From Magicicada septendecula (Eukaryota > Arthropoda > Insecta > Hemiptera > Cicadidae), in contig CM068370.1 of the NCBI GenBank assembly GCA_034769895.1, positions 41,645,344 through 41,709,343 of the forward strand: a DNA stretch of 64,000 bases, in the 5' to 3' direction. Shown in pieces: positions 33,657 through 45,215 of the stretch (the stretch's first letter is position 1; every line of letters starts with the position of its first letter). A program made the position numbers and the translations under genes. The notes under the pieces were generated by a model. The model saw only the letters and a list, made by a program, of their open reading frames with translations, ran no database searches and was not told where the DNA came from.

Positions 33657-34252
33657 AAAAAATCGGTATGGAGAATCATACATGACTTCCATGTTCTAAG
33701 ATTTATATTTAAAATCAATTACGAAAAGGAAATGTTTCCATAGAAACTACTTCTTTCCAGTTATTGCTTCAGCTTTCCCACACGTTATCGCACTCGATTT
33801 TCACTGATGATGGCAGTCGACGACACTGCAGAAATGTCTGGTTTTGCAGAAAACATTGGACTATGGGCAAACAGCCCGGGAAGGAATTTTAACAAGAGAT
33901 TATTACTTTGTTGCCGATAACGTAATACACATATAAAAATTATCCCCTCCCCCTTCAACTATAATTTTCATTTATAAAAAATTACCCCCACCCCGTTCAA
34001 CTAGCCTCTTCATTTAAAGATATTTCATCTACGTTTCTACAGTGGATTATTAAGATCTTCTTATCAGGATACTTTATTTATCAAAATTAAGTACTTTGCT
34101 CTTGTTACAACAAAAAATGTTTCCGGTACACTTTTCGGAAAAGGACTTTTTTCATGTTTTGAGTGTAGTACAATCAGAATCTGCAATAATCTCGAACTCG
34201 ATTTTTTTTGCCATCACCATACTTCCATTTCCTTAAGGAACATGGAAGTAAA
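33657..34252 (+). mobile_element. family H element, copy B (no complete internal repeat)
   Basis: Same ends as copy A (atcggtatggagaatc ... ccttaaggaacatggaagt), but the 158-bp array is reduced to a small remnant. The left half carries tttccatagaaactacttc, a hammerhead-like motif at 33795-33850, then the two pyrimidine-rich blocks ccccttcaacta. It shows that the array is not needed for propagation. Confidence 0.78.
33795..33850 (+). ncRNA. hammerhead-like motif of family H copy B
   Basis: CUGAUGA (33804-33810), stem II GCAGU/ACUGC, an extra A, then GAAA (33831-33834) and UGUC. Compared with copy C (GAAACGUC), the stem-III C is now U and stem II carries an unpaired base, so this copy looks slightly decayed. 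Confidence 0.5.
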
Positions 34253-35414
34253 AATTACTTTCAATAATTACAACGTTATAGGTACAAGTGAATTAAATTT
34301 ATTTATTACTGCCACAGCAATGTCTAAAATATTTTAACAAGGAACTCAAAGGCTTTCTAACTGAAATTGTCAATAATTAGGCAAGAAAGGGTGTCAATAT
34401 CAGATCACGTGTAACGTATCGCCGGGAGTCGAACTGGCGCGTTTGAAGAACTCCAGGATCCTGCGTGCTTCGGCATAAATAGGTCGTCGCTACATGAACC
34501 AGAATATGGTAAGGTACCAGGAAGGTACACCGCTGCGTCGACCCGAGCAGTACCCCCATGGCCTCGCTATCACTACATTGTAAAAGTATAAAACTGCGCT
34601 GTCCTGCTGGAGACGAGTCGGTCGCTTCGAAGAGATGCCTCACAGTGGCCGTTTGCTTACGAAAAGTCTAGCTCTAGATATCGAATAGAACTATCTCCTG
34701 CAGATATGTGCCAGAACAGGCATTCAGCAATCAAAAATTACTTCGACGCTAACAGTTCTCCCACCATGGACAAACACACCACTACTGTCGCGTCTGCTCT
34801 ACACTCTCGGTGAGGCAACTAGCTATTGTCCTAGCACCAGAGTGCAGTTGATGCTCTCGCCTCGCTTTGTCTCACAGCATATTTTAAGGAATTTGCACTA
34901 GGCGGCACTAAACCAACCAGTGTGTATATGTATATATATAATTTTTATATAATATTGAAAATTATGTAATTTGAATTTAACTTGACCATGATCATGCTTA
35001 TTCTTTACTCGTGAAATTAACTGTAAAAATAGACACAAATGCTTTAGACATTAGTAAAATTAACAAAAAAAAAACAACACAAACACTCAAATGGATTCAT
35101 TATAATTAATTATGTAATATTCAATAAGTACATTACAGTGTGATGTGCACATTACTACTACATGGAGGCCTGCTGTTACAATTTCAAAGCCTTTGTCACT
35201 GGTCTACTTAAAAATATATAAAGTACTGTAATTAGATTGGCAAAAGCTTAAACACTATAAGTTTGTTTAATTATAAGTAATATTTTTAAAAATGAGAAAT
35301 GCATAAACATTTCATATTAAATTGCTTTACAACTAAATAAGTTAGTTAAGAAAGAAAAAGGAAAAGGTATGCTAGTAACAAAATATTTCCTTAATTCACA
35401 TCAAAGGTACAAAC
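34253..35414. other. no gene recognised
   Basis: A TATA-like tataaaac at about 34577 is followed some 30 bases later by gagtcggtcg. A tRNA B-box-like gttcgactc is on the minus strand near 34425-34433, but with no tRNA fold. 34920-35400 is very AT-rich and would suit a 3'UTR of the candidate exon that follows. Confidence 0.35.
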
Positions 35415-35554
35415 TTAAAAAATAGAATTTTTTGTAAAAAACTTCTTGCTGTAATCATGATGTTTGTGTAGTTCTTCATCAGGAAGTTTTCGCCTTCGTT
35501 GTTTAGCTTGTAAGAACATCGCCACTTCCCAATTCGCACACCGTACAGACAATG
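35415..35554 (-). CDS. candidate terminal exon of an unknown gene
   Basis: After a pyrimidine-containing acceptor (ttagctttcag on the minus strand, ending at 35555), the minus strand is open for about 47 codons and ends in TAA at 35415-35417. The peptide contains LSVRCANWEVAMFLQAKQRR, then RKLPDEELHKHHDYSKKFF. Its composition is that of an ordinary soluble, basic protein, quite unlike the low-complexity frames around it, and no LINE or transposase motif is present. I do not recognise the family. No start codon is expected within an internal or terminal exon, and no partner exon was found in this window. An unrecognised transposon fragment remains possible. Confidence 0.3.
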
Positions 35555-36576
35555 CTGAAAGCTAATATACACAAATACAAACTAGCCTTCTCGATTTGCC
35601 GATTTCTCTCCTTTTTTTCTCACTTTTCGGTACCGGCACTAATACCGGCCACTAGTGCCGCACCAGTTTATTGCTTAAAATATGCTCTGCTTTGTCTTGT
35701 GCGTCTCTCCGGTCGCAGAGGGTTTTTAGTGCACTAGACGAAGACCGCGAGACCTGAGGATGAATTCTTTACACTTTTTGCTCAGTTAGTAGTTACCACG
35801 TTAGTAGTTGCTCAGTTAGATCTGGTCACCACGTGGCGCATATTTTCGAATGAAATTAGTTCAGTTTTTATCATTGTTAATTGTTTTTCTATTGTTTAGT
35901 TTGTTTTCAATTTTTATAGTTCCATATTTGCAAAATATGAGATTTAATGAAAGTACATTCCAATTCTCGTAATCTTATTAAAGAATGTCTGTTTTAAAGG
36001 GAACTAAAACATGTCCACGATAAATGTAAACAAAGTGAAGAACGCACAGTGAACTTTCAGATTACCTGTGGTTGACCTGCCGGACCAAACCTCAGCGGAG
36101 GGGACGAGAGTGTAGAGGGGGCCCCACAGTTTTTTTTTTTTGACATTGTAGCCTTCAAAATCCAATGTCCTCTTCAGAGTTGCACTGTATACTAGCGCTA
36201 CCATTATTAACAAGAGCGCGGCCCTGCTACACGTCCGTTATTACAGGGTGCAGTTTTAAAGACGGCCTTGGATCTCGGAGACCAGACCGACAAGGGAAAC
36301 CTTGAGAACGTCGATGGAATGCAGATATTTGTTGCACCATTGGAACTGTCGATTAAGTTTTTTATAGATATTCCAGATTACGTGGATTACACGAAGGGCA
36401 ATTTAAGTGTTTTCAGTCGCCAGTGCTTCGTAGTCTACATTAAATTAATTATTTATCCTCTGCTAATTACAGAGAAACAAATTTGCTTAATACAACACTG
36501 AAGGTTAAAAAAAAAAAGAAAGAAAAATAGTTACACTAATCAGCAACCTAATAAAAATTGAAATAAAAAAAGCTTG
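35555..36576. other. no gene recognised
   Basis: A CUGAAGA-containing inverted segment at 36130-36190 (minus strand) lacks GAAA. Otherwise nothing recognisable. Confidence 0.35.
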
Positions 36577-36969
36577 AAAGGACGTATTTACAGGGGAGGA
36601 CCCCCCCCCCCCAGAGGGTCGAAAATATTGACGAATTTTGTTACGGTCTTAAATTGTAGAGTATTTTATTATTTTTCATCAGTGTACGCTAATACAGTAG
36701 TAAATCTTTTTTAAATATACAAAAAGTTTTATTACACAGCATTTGGGTATACGTTTGAAATATGAAATATAGGAAATCAGTTCAGTCAGTAAGTATCCTG
36801 TAAACAATGTTTCAATAACGCGTATTTTTATTCTGTTATTGCCGTTCGCTTTAAGAGGAGTGTTTTCAGCCGCTTTAAAAATAGTAATGTTGATCAGTCT
36901 TGACCTGTTTTGTTTTTTTTTGTATGAAGTCGAACCGACCCCGCAAGCCAAATTCTAGATACGCCACTG
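36577..36969. mobile_element. hAT-like MITE, copy 2
   Basis: Interior matches 25422-25826 (agggtcgaaaa, gacgaattttgtta, gaaatatgaaatatagg, acgcgtatttttatt) and the right end ctagatacgccactg is intact. The left end is altered near 36577 (gaaaggacgtatttac), and no convincing 8-bp duplication is visible. Confidence 0.75.
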
Positions 36970-36977
36970 GGTACAAG

Positions 36978-37594
36978 TGTCAGAAAACTGTAGGAAAAGC
37001 AAGACGGAAGAATATGCGCAAGTAGAATATAAGAAAGATTTGTGAAATGACAAATATAATAGATGGATGTTGAATAAATCTACGTACAATGAGGATAACA
37101 AGCTGTCTAGTAATAGAACGGTTGAGAGGCGTGAAAGCTTGTCGGAAGCTGATAGTATTAAGACAGAAAAAATCCCTTATAAAAAAAGAAGGAGAGATTT
37201 TCTCTGGGTTTAACTATCCGTTGAATCCTAAAATACTTCCCCTCCCATAACCCCGAAGCTAGCTTGGTCCTTAGCATTGAACTAAACGTGACGAGTAAGC
37301 GAAAGGAGTACTATGGAAATTGCTTACGGAAGTTATTAAAAAATTACAACAATTTTGAGTAAAATATTCTAAAAATACATCTCCTTACTCATTAGACCTT
37401 TTGCTTATTGTAACAATAAAATTACGTAATTTAAATTTTCGAAAATACTTCTTTCATCGCCGTTTTCTGCTCTCTCTCGATGGTAACTGCTGTCGTCGAA
37501 AATTCCATAAGCGAAATATAAGGAAATTTAAAATTTTTAATAAATCAATTTTCATCATGCTTCAATAAGTGTCGTTTTCAAACGTAAACATTAA
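36978..37594. other. no gene recognised
   Basis: AT-rich, no motif. Confidence 0.4.
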
Positions 37595-37705
37595 TCATCA
37601 TCATCATCAACCTCAAGGTTTAAACCAAGAATGCTTTGTTCCGGTCTCAAATAGGCAAATATTACAGCTGGTCACTCCAGCGCAATCAGATTGCAGATAG
37701 ATCGT
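37595..37705 (-). mobile_element. LINE family A, terminal 3' fragment
   Basis: atcatcatcatcatcaacc followed by aaggtttaaaccaagaatg and gctggtcactccagcgc: the reverse complement of the family A tail and last codons (compare 26870-26950). Only about 110 bp survive. Confidence 0.75.
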
Positions 37706-37879
37706 CCGCAATCAACAAAGTGTCAATTACATTAATTACATTAAACATTAATCTACATATAAAATAATATAAATTGAGCATAGCTCAAGCAAAATTATGA
37801 AACAGGGTGGAAAAATAAGTAATTCCCTATCACCAAGGGCTTCATTGACACAAACCCATCTAGACCCATCTATTGATGT

Positions 37880-38290
37880 CGCTAAAATAAGATGTGTAAA
37901 TATAATTGTGGGAAAAGCCAGCAGAAACGCAATAAAAAAATAGATGGACGAGAGAAAAACTTTAAACGAATTATCTTACAGAAGAAGCAGAAATAAATAA
38001 TTAAAACGCTACGGTTACCTAGTAAGAATAAACGCAACAATATATCCGGAAAAGAAAACAGAAGGGTGGTTATACAAGAAGGCAGTCTCAAATCCTACGG
38101 TAAGACAATGTCAAAGAGATAAGTAAAAAAAATGAGGAAGACCACACGACGAGTGAGGTATTTGGCTCGGAATAGGAATAATTTTGAAAAATCAACTCGG
38201 GACTCTGTAAGGCATGCATGGAAAAGAGAAAACAGTTGAAGTAAATTCCTAAGGTCAGCGTTGAATAAATGCATACGTGGGAAAAATATT
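37880..38290 (+). mobile_element. eroded LINE fragment
   Basis: The plus strand reads LNELSYRRSRNK, a stop, then LKRYGYLVRINATIYPEKK, like the LKxxGHVxRM region of LINE ORF2 ends, followed by basic residues (GRPHDE). Limits uncertain. Confidence 0.4.
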
Positions 38291-39256
38291 CTGGTAACTT
38301 TTAGTAAAGAGAGTGAAAATTATTATAAAAAATAAAAAATCGACTGAAAGACCTGCAGTAGGCCGAATGTTTTATAATATCACATATTTTATAACCTGAT
38401 TTTTATGAGATTATCTGTACCGGAATAAATACATAAACCTCAACTATTAATTTCTGATTTATCACTGTCACTGCGTGAACATGAAGTAACTGAGAAGGCA
38501 AGATATGCTGTGGTCCAAGTGATGGAGATTTACCTGGAGAACAATATTTTTTAATGGACTTCGACCTCATTCATAAACGGGTTGTACGGACACGACAAGC
38601 GTCATGAACGGTTACATTTCCATAAGCCTGTGTTTAGCCGAGTACAAACACAAATCTGGTAAAAAAACACAAAAATACAAGTGGATTGTGAATAACCCTG
38701 TGTAACCACCACTTGCTTTTCAAAAATATGAGATCAAATAATGTATATGGGAAGTAGTTAAAAAATTTAATTATGATGTATTTATTATAGCCCCGAGGTT
38801 CTTAAATCTTTTATCCCAGTAACCCCCTGTTTGGGGATTAGTCTATTGTTTTTATGACTTTTGTATATAGAACGCTTTCCTAACCGTATCTATATACCAT
38901 TTTTTTGGTATTGATTTTATACGTTTAACGTTTTAATAATCAAGTACATGGTATTTCGTGTTGATAGCGTGTGATACTAGATTGCTCTTGATACTGTTTG
39001 ATTAAGAAAGACATTCTTATGTACAAATTAGCGAAAAATTGTTTATTTCCTGTCTTGCTTACTAACATTTTACTGCATTTTGGTCATGTCTCGTATATAC
39101 CGTTTTTGTTTAGGTGAACTCTTTGGTGATTTTATATTTTATTATTTTATTTAGATTAACGTTGATGTATGTTATAGACATCCTTGTTGCATTAGAATTA
39201 CAAAATCTATTGTTTAATTATATATTACGTTTTTATTAAACAGTATATTTTTTCTT
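38291..39256. other. no gene recognised
   Basis: AT-rich, no domain found. Confidence 0.4.
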
Positions 39257-40103
39257 TGGATTTCGTTGTCCATGACGTGTCCGTTACTTAACTAAATATA
39301 ATTATTTCACTACCGACTCGGAACACAAAGTTTTTTATGGGTCAACATAAAAATACAACGGATACGACAGAACAATAGTCAATAAACTCCTACACAAAAC
39401 ACAAAACAAACAACAGACAAAGACAGAAAACAACAAATTCATAACACTAACATACATCAACAACCAAACTGAAAAAATAGCCCACAAATTCAAAAAACCA
39501 GGATACAGAATCGCATTCAAAACTACTAACAAAACAGAACACACACTATCAAAACACACACACAAAGCACAAAACAAATTCGATCTACCTGGTGTTTACA
39601 AACTAAATTGCTCAGATTGCAACAAATTCGACATAGGCCAGACAGGACGTAGCTTCAAACAAAGATACAGTGAACACACAAAGGCACTACACTCCACTAC
39701 AGAATCCACCTTTGCAAACCACCTCATTGAAGCAAACCACACATACAAAAACATCGACAATAACATGTACTTTCTACACGTACACACAAAAGGCCGAAAA
39801 CTAGACACTCTAGAACAATTGGAAATATACAAACACACGAAAAGACATAAAAGCGACACCCTAAACGAACAGACACAATTCAAATCACACGCATTTGTTT
39901 CGAACATATCACACCCCACACGCACAACATCGATCTTTCAAAAATCAATTCCGTCGTCAACAACAAGACGGACAGTGCTACCAGTGGCAACCTCTGGAGA
40001 AGCTTTTTAAAAGCGAAAACCGGTTCAGGGTATAAGGTAAAACTTTTACGTGTTTACCTATAAAAAACTTTGTATTCTGAGTCGGTAGTGAAATGATTAT
40101 ATA
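39257..40103 (+). mobile_element. Penelope-like element, copy 1 (GIY-YIG end, 5'-truncated)
   Basis: The plus strand encodes NGYDRTIVNKLLHKTQ, then the GIY-YIG endonuclease region GVYKLNCSDCNKF-DIGQTGR with SFKQRY-EHTKALH, NHLIEANHTYKNI and RKLDTLEQLEIYKH, and a C-terminal end at about 40009. The reverse transcriptase is missing (5' truncation). The element ends are inverted: 39295-39340 pairs with 40057-40103 (about 43 of 47 bases). An additional 38 nt (ggatttcgttgtcc...) extends the left end only. A decayed hammerhead motif (CUGGAGA, stem II, GAAAACCGGUUC) overlaps the end of the frame near 39990-40035. Confidence 0.85.
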
Positions 40104-41040
40104 TCTTTTCCTTTTTTGCTCCATTTTATGTACTTTTTCCATTATAACCTTTTTCATTTGGTATTTGATGAATGATTTTCTTTTTCTTACTTTCGTCTTG
40201 TGTGTTAAATGGAATGTTTATTAATCTACGAAGTCGTAAATAAAATTACTACTATTGTATTACCGGTACTAGTTTTAGCGTTACACTATTCACTACAAGT
40301 ATAAATCAAAATAAGAAAAAAGAGTAACGCAGTTCTTCAAAGTTCTCTGCAGAATTTAAGTAAGTTTTTGAAAAAAGTTAATATTGAATATAATTATGTA
40401 CAAAAGAGCTGCGGAAAAAGTATAGTGACAATTGTGTAAGCGAGAGAGGGGAAAATAGAGCGAGAGAGAGAGAGAGAGGGAGAGAATTAATTGTTATTAA
40501 TAAACGGATAACGCATAAGAACGCATTAATTGTTACTAATAACACATAATAAACGCATAGCCACTTTCTTATTACATTATAAATAAGCACATAGTTTTCT
40601 TTAATTCATAGTTTTCATTGTTTTTAACGGATAGTTTGTGTTTTTACAATAAACAATACAAATCTGCTACTCATGATGAAAATAAAAGACTAAAGTAAAA
40701 AAAAAAAACTAACAATATAAAACACAATTTATTAGTAACGCTCGAAGACGACCTAAGACAATATTTGCTCATTACAAAACTTTCTGTCCGAAATCCTTGG
40801 AACTGCATTTACTACTTTTTATGTTCCTTAAACGTAGACGGTATTCGTTGTACAGTAGCACTACAGGGCGCAACCCCCCCCCCAAGATGGCGATGACACC
40901 GCTAAAATGAGGGCGAATGAAACTTTTCGAGCATTAAATTGCTTTTAGTGTACTTCTAACAAAAACAGTCCCCGGGTGAAGCAGTTTCTTGGAGAACGTT
41001 AAAATATTCGTTTACATAACTGTATGGAAGGCAGTATGCA
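40104..41040. other. no gene recognised; GA-rich microsatellite at 40440-40482
   Basis: No element boundaries or domain. An A-run lies near 40700, and 40870-40880 is a C-run. Confidence 0.4.
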
Positions 41041-41055
41041 CATTGAACAAACAAA

Positions 41056-41276
<221 letters not shown>

Positions 41277-41291
41277 CTGTCTGTCTATCTA

Positions 41292-41296
<5 letters not shown>

Positions 41297-41373
<77 letters not shown>

Positions 41374-41390
41374 ACTCACTCACTCACTCT
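41297..41390. repeat. (CT)n then CACT microsatellite
   Basis: A (CT)n run of about 36 repeats followed by cactcactcactcact. Confidence 0.95.
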
Positions 41391-41399
41391 ACATCAAAG

Positions 41400-42446
41400 G
41401 TATTCTCACGTGATTGCAAAGGGGTAATAGGGGGTAAACCTTTTGAGGCCCTTATTCTACATGAGAATTATTTGTTTTAAATATGAGTGCAGTTACGTAA
41501 TTAAGATAACTTCAACTGGAGCCAATTCAATTCAATATCAGCTACAATCTAGCGGTATTGTTGTTTACTTGCGATGTTGTTTACGCAGCCATGTTACGTA
41601 ACCACCACAATGAAACAACTCTACAAATTAACCAAAACTCTAAAGTTTCTTACGTAAATCTACTTAGAAATCCGACTTTTGGATTTAGATGTTTTAAAAA
41701 GTCAAAATAAAGTATAATAAACAAATAATAAACACCAAAATAATCGAAGGCGTAAATTCACGTAAAAAACGACGACGTTCAGTCTTGATTTGCTAACTAA
41801 TGAATTAAATAGAAATTACCACTTACTTCGTCCAAAGCCGAGATGGCCGTATTCGCCTTTTCTTTTTCCTTTTTCTTTCCCATCTTATTGTTTCTTCTTT
41901 TAGTACCGGTACATAACACAACTATAAAGTAGTTTTACAATTTTTAGGCTAATATACTAAAGTACTCAGTAACACCTCTTCATGTCTGTATAATCGAGTT
42001 ACTATTTGCCGACATTAACACGAGAACGTTATTTTCAAAATGCGTTTGTACCAAACTCAATTGGATCGAAACGCGAAATGTAAACACTAGCGTACAGTTA
42101 CGATCGTACCAACTAGCGTGCGTGTGTGTTGATTCACTGTCTACAGTTGCACCTTTGTCCACCAGGTGTCTTGCGTTATATAACGATAAAATACCTGTTT
42201 TACAGAGGTCAACTACTGCATAGAAATATCGTCTCCTGATTAATATCCTAAAGAACGTTTATACTTGCGCTTATAATTCGGTAAACCGATTACTGGAAGT
42301 TTAATGATTAACGCAGTCGAACGGTCATCGCTTGGTAATGTGACGCAAGTTGTCTGCTTTTTAAAGGTAGTGAAATTATTTTACTTTAAATTGTCCTACG
42401 GTAAGACGCTTCACAGATAAAGTAAAAAATTCAGGAATTTTTTTTT
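41400..42446. other. no gene recognised
   Basis: No domain or repeat boundary found. Confidence 0.4.
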
Positions 42447-43214
42447 AATTCCATGTTCCATAAGGAAATGGAAGTATAGTGATGGCGAAAAAAATCGTGT
42501 TCGAGATAACGACTGATTCTGATTGTACTACCCTCAAAACATGAATAAAATTCATTTTCCGAAAAGTGTCTGTGTGTAGAATTTTTTCTATGGCGAACGA
42601 TAACTGCCGCAAATTCAAACATAATCAAATAAGTTTTTGCACGTGTGCCTGAGTTGTAGAGTACTCAAGGCCTGTTGATTTTGGTAAAGATCGGTTACGG
42701 GGAAGAGGTAGTTTACCTGCAACGTTTCATGTTTTAACAAGAGTAAATACTTAATTTTGATAAATAAAGTATCCTGAAAAGATCATATTAATTCACTGTA
42801 GAAACTTAGATGAAATATCTATAAATGAAGAGGCTAGTTGAACGGGGTGGGGGTAATTTTCTATACATGAAAATGATAGTTGAAGGGGGAGGGGATAATT
42901 TTTATTTGTATTTCATGTGTACTACGTTATCGGCAACAAAGAAGTAGTTTGTTGTTAAAATTCCTTCCCGGACTGTTTGGCCGTAGTCCAAGGTTTTCTG
43001 CAAAACCAGACGTTTCGGCAGTGCCATCGACTCCCATCATCAGTGAAAATCGAGTGCGCTAAAGTGAGGTGGTATACGTTAGTGACCACAGTACTGTGGT
43101 TAAGGCTGAAGAAAGAAGTAGGTTTCTATGGAAATATGTAACTTCAAAAATGATTTTAAATATAAATCTTAGAACATGGAAGTCATGTATGGTTCTCCAT
43201 ACCGATTTTTCCAT
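42447..43214 (-). mobile_element. family H element, copy C (one internal repeat)
   Basis: Minus-strand copy from the cggtatggagaaccatac end (about 43208) to acttccatttccttatgg (about 42450). It contains one 158-bp-type unit (42580-42740), the ccccttcaacta blocks and the best-preserved hammerhead core of the family (42990-43055). The perfect palindrome ccacagtactgtgg lies at 43086-43099. No coding capacity. Confidence 0.82.
42990..43055 (-). ncRNA. hammerhead ribozyme candidate of family H
   Basis: On the minus strand: CA, CUGAUGA (plus 43037-43043), stem II GGGAGU/ACUGCC (one mismatch), GAAA (plus 43013-43016), palindrome ACGU, then C and UG. CA/UG forms a minimal stem I, extended beyond an internal loop by UUUU/AAAA. 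All invariant core bases are present. Stem I is weak, so activity is uncertain. Confidence 0.6.
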
Positions 43215-43669
43215 TTTGTACAGTAACACTGGATAGAAAATGACATGTAATACTTTATCGTCTGGGGATCTTGCTCTACGTTGTAGGTAATCAATCTCCA
43301 AACATAAACCGTCTTTCTCCAGTCTGTACTTCACTCCCATATAGCATGACTTAATCAGCCATGCTGATTTAATGTTTTTACTTGGTGCCTATTCATCTGT
43401 CTGAGAATGGAATTTTTGATAAATTTTAAAAACATAAAAGATTTAGTGTAGGTCTACATTACTAAAAAAAAATTAAAACGTATTTATTGAAAGTACACTA
43501 TTTCATTCGCAACGTGTTTTTTATAAAACAAAAATAAATTTATAATATTAACGATAACAACTTACTTTATATAAATTTTGGTGGAAACAAATTTTGCTTT
43601 CCGAATTTGATTACATAAAATAAATATAACAGTGTGCCATTTCAATAAGTTTTTTTTTGCGATTTAATT

Positions 43670-44135
43670 AGAGCTGGCGCCGCCTCTCGTATCCTAGCTT
43701 CCACTGGTGCCGGTCTAAACAGTCCTGTTCTGTAAGTCCTCTTGCATTCATTGCATCTTCGACGTCCATTTTTCATGAATGTTTAGGTGTTCCTTTCTTT
43801 CTTCTAGAGGGTGGAATTCATTCCCATACCTTCCTTGGCCATCTCTAATCCAAGATTCTTTATTGGTGTCCGAACCAATTCAGTCTTCTTGCTTCTATTG
43901 TTTCTACAATGTTAAGGTCGATTCCCATCGCTTGTCTTACCTCTACATTTCTCACTATATCCAGTCGTGTTAGTCTACAGCACCTCCGCCAGTAATACAT
44001 CTCCATGGCTCTTATTTTGGATTTATTTCTTTTATTAATTTCCCACAGTTCTGCTCCATTAAGTTGTACATGTTTAAAACTTTGTCCCCCAGAATTCTCT
44101 TTGTGGAGTCTTGCTTCCTCGTCTCTTCACTTGTA
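43670..44135 (-). mobile_element. LINE fragment, family B
   Basis: The minus strand has AMEMYYWRRCCRLTRLDIVRN, IVETIEARRLNWFGHQ, a stop, WPRKVWE, MNARGLTEQDCLDRHQWKLG and YERRRQL, the rear of a family B LINE (compare 8726-9575). Stops and a frame change show it is dead. Confidence 0.78.
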
Positions 44136-44412
44136 AAAACAGTAAACGTGACTGTTTCGGCTTAAATGTTACTGGCTACTACTAACCTCTTCCGTCCCTT
44201 AAGTCAAACTTGGGGAAGGAAGACGAAGAAGGGGTTGACGGAGTCTGTTACTAGTGTATATTTAGGCCTATCTCTCCCCCTCTCGAGTGTGTGTGTGTGT
44301 CTGTCTGTGTCTGTGATTGTGTGTTTTAAAAGTCACCATAATCTACCCACAGCTGATCGAACGTCACTCCAGTCGTTTTCCAGGTCTGCGGAGAAAATCT
44401 TCTATAGTTGAC

Positions 44413-44424
44413 TAACCTAATATT
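44413..44424. repeat. 12-bp target duplication, left
   Basis: taacctaatatt, repeated exactly at 44548-44559, bracketing the 123-bp family N element. Confidence 0.8.
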
Positions 44425-44547
44425 AACATTTCCGATCTGACGATGAGCTGAGAAGCTTGAAAGCGCTAATCGGAATATTTTTCTATAGTGGTGTGCAACA
44501 GTGATAATTCAGTTTGTGATTATAACCACTAACACAACTTTCTTAAT
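44425..44547 (+). mobile_element. family N micro-retroelement with hammerhead ribozyme, 123 bp
   Basis: Bounded by a perfect 12-bp direct repeat. It starts with 7-8 nt, then the hammerhead (44432-44473), then a conserved tail ctatagtggtgtgcaacag ... accactaacacaacttt. It encodes no protein and is far shorter than known SINEs or plant retrozymes. Two relatives exist in the window (7815-7930 decayed; 57766-57881 inverted-duplicated). The target duplication indicates insertion by an enzyme supplied from elsewhere, plausibly a PLE or LINE (inference). Confidence 0.72.
44430..44473 (+). ncRNA. hammerhead ribozyme candidate (type I)
   Basis: Stem I CCGAU (44432-44436) pairs perfectly with AUCGG (44469-44473). 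The core is CUGACGA (44437-44443); stem II is GAGCU/AGCUU with loop GAGA; then GAAA (44459-44462), self-complementary stem III AGCGCU, and cleavage position A44468. Every invariant hammerhead base is present. The very short palindromic stem III is of the kind expected to work best as a dimer. Confidence 0.8.
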
Positions 44548-44693
44548 TAACCTAATATTGTCTTAACAAATCAGACTATTTCACCATACACTTCTGTACA
44601 ACATTTAACAAAACACTGCACTAGGAGGAGTCCGCGAAAATTAAATTTGGGCGTGTGATAGCCCGTACAAATCATGCTGTTGAAAGACTAAAA

Positions 44694-45215
44694 TCATCAT
44701 CATCATCATCATCATCTTCAAGGATTAAACCAAGGATGGTGTGTTCCGGTCTCAAATAGGCAAAGATTACAGCTGGTCACTCCAGCGCTTCCTCGGACGT
44801 CCCACATCTATCCTTACTATGTATGTGGGCAGCTGATACTCTCTACGCTTTTCAATGAGCTGCGCTATTGTAAAGATACAATCTAAAAATGATCTGCTCT
44901 TCCTGAAACCGTTCTGGGCCTCTGAAAGCATGGTCTCCGTTTTGCAGTCAGCCGTGTTCTTACTAGAGATACATATAATTTATATGAAGTATTAAGAAAG
45001 CTGACTCCTCTGTAGTTCCTGCAGTCATTACGATATTATATTCCTTTCTCGAATATGGGAATTACCTTTGCAATCCGCCAGTTGTCAGGAACATGACCAG
45101 TGGTCCACCATAGACTAATGAACTGCAGCAAACGATCATGCGGCTTTGAAGCCTTGTGCACACTTTATAAGCTCCACGTTCAGCCCATCAGTGCCTGGTG
45201 CCTGATACGTTAATT
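44694..45215 (-). mobile_element. LINE family A, 3' tail joined to RT N-terminal part
   Basis: From the (ATC)n tail at 44694 the minus strand carries the family A 3' block (aaggattaaaccaagg, gctggtcactccagcgc) and GRP. Beyond about 44815 it shows instead the front of the reverse transcriptase: APGTDGLNVELIK, DNWRIAKVIPIFEKG, NYRGVSFLNTSYKLYVSL and KSVESISCPHT. The catalytic core between them is missing, so this is an internally deleted copy. Confidence 0.78.

Noticed and set aside
34415-34440. tRNA or SINE B box (gttcgactc on the minus strand)
   Set aside because: No T-stem pairing and no A box at the proper distance.
36130-36190. CUGAAGA-containing inverted segment as another hammerhead (minus strand)
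   Set aside because: GAAA is missing (ACAA instead), and stem II cannot be drawn; at most a very decayed relic.
44419-44479. AATATT/AATATT as a distal extension of stem I in the 44.4-kb hammerhead
   Set aside because: The upstream AATATT belongs to the 12-bp target duplication, outside the element, so the pairing is coincidental.
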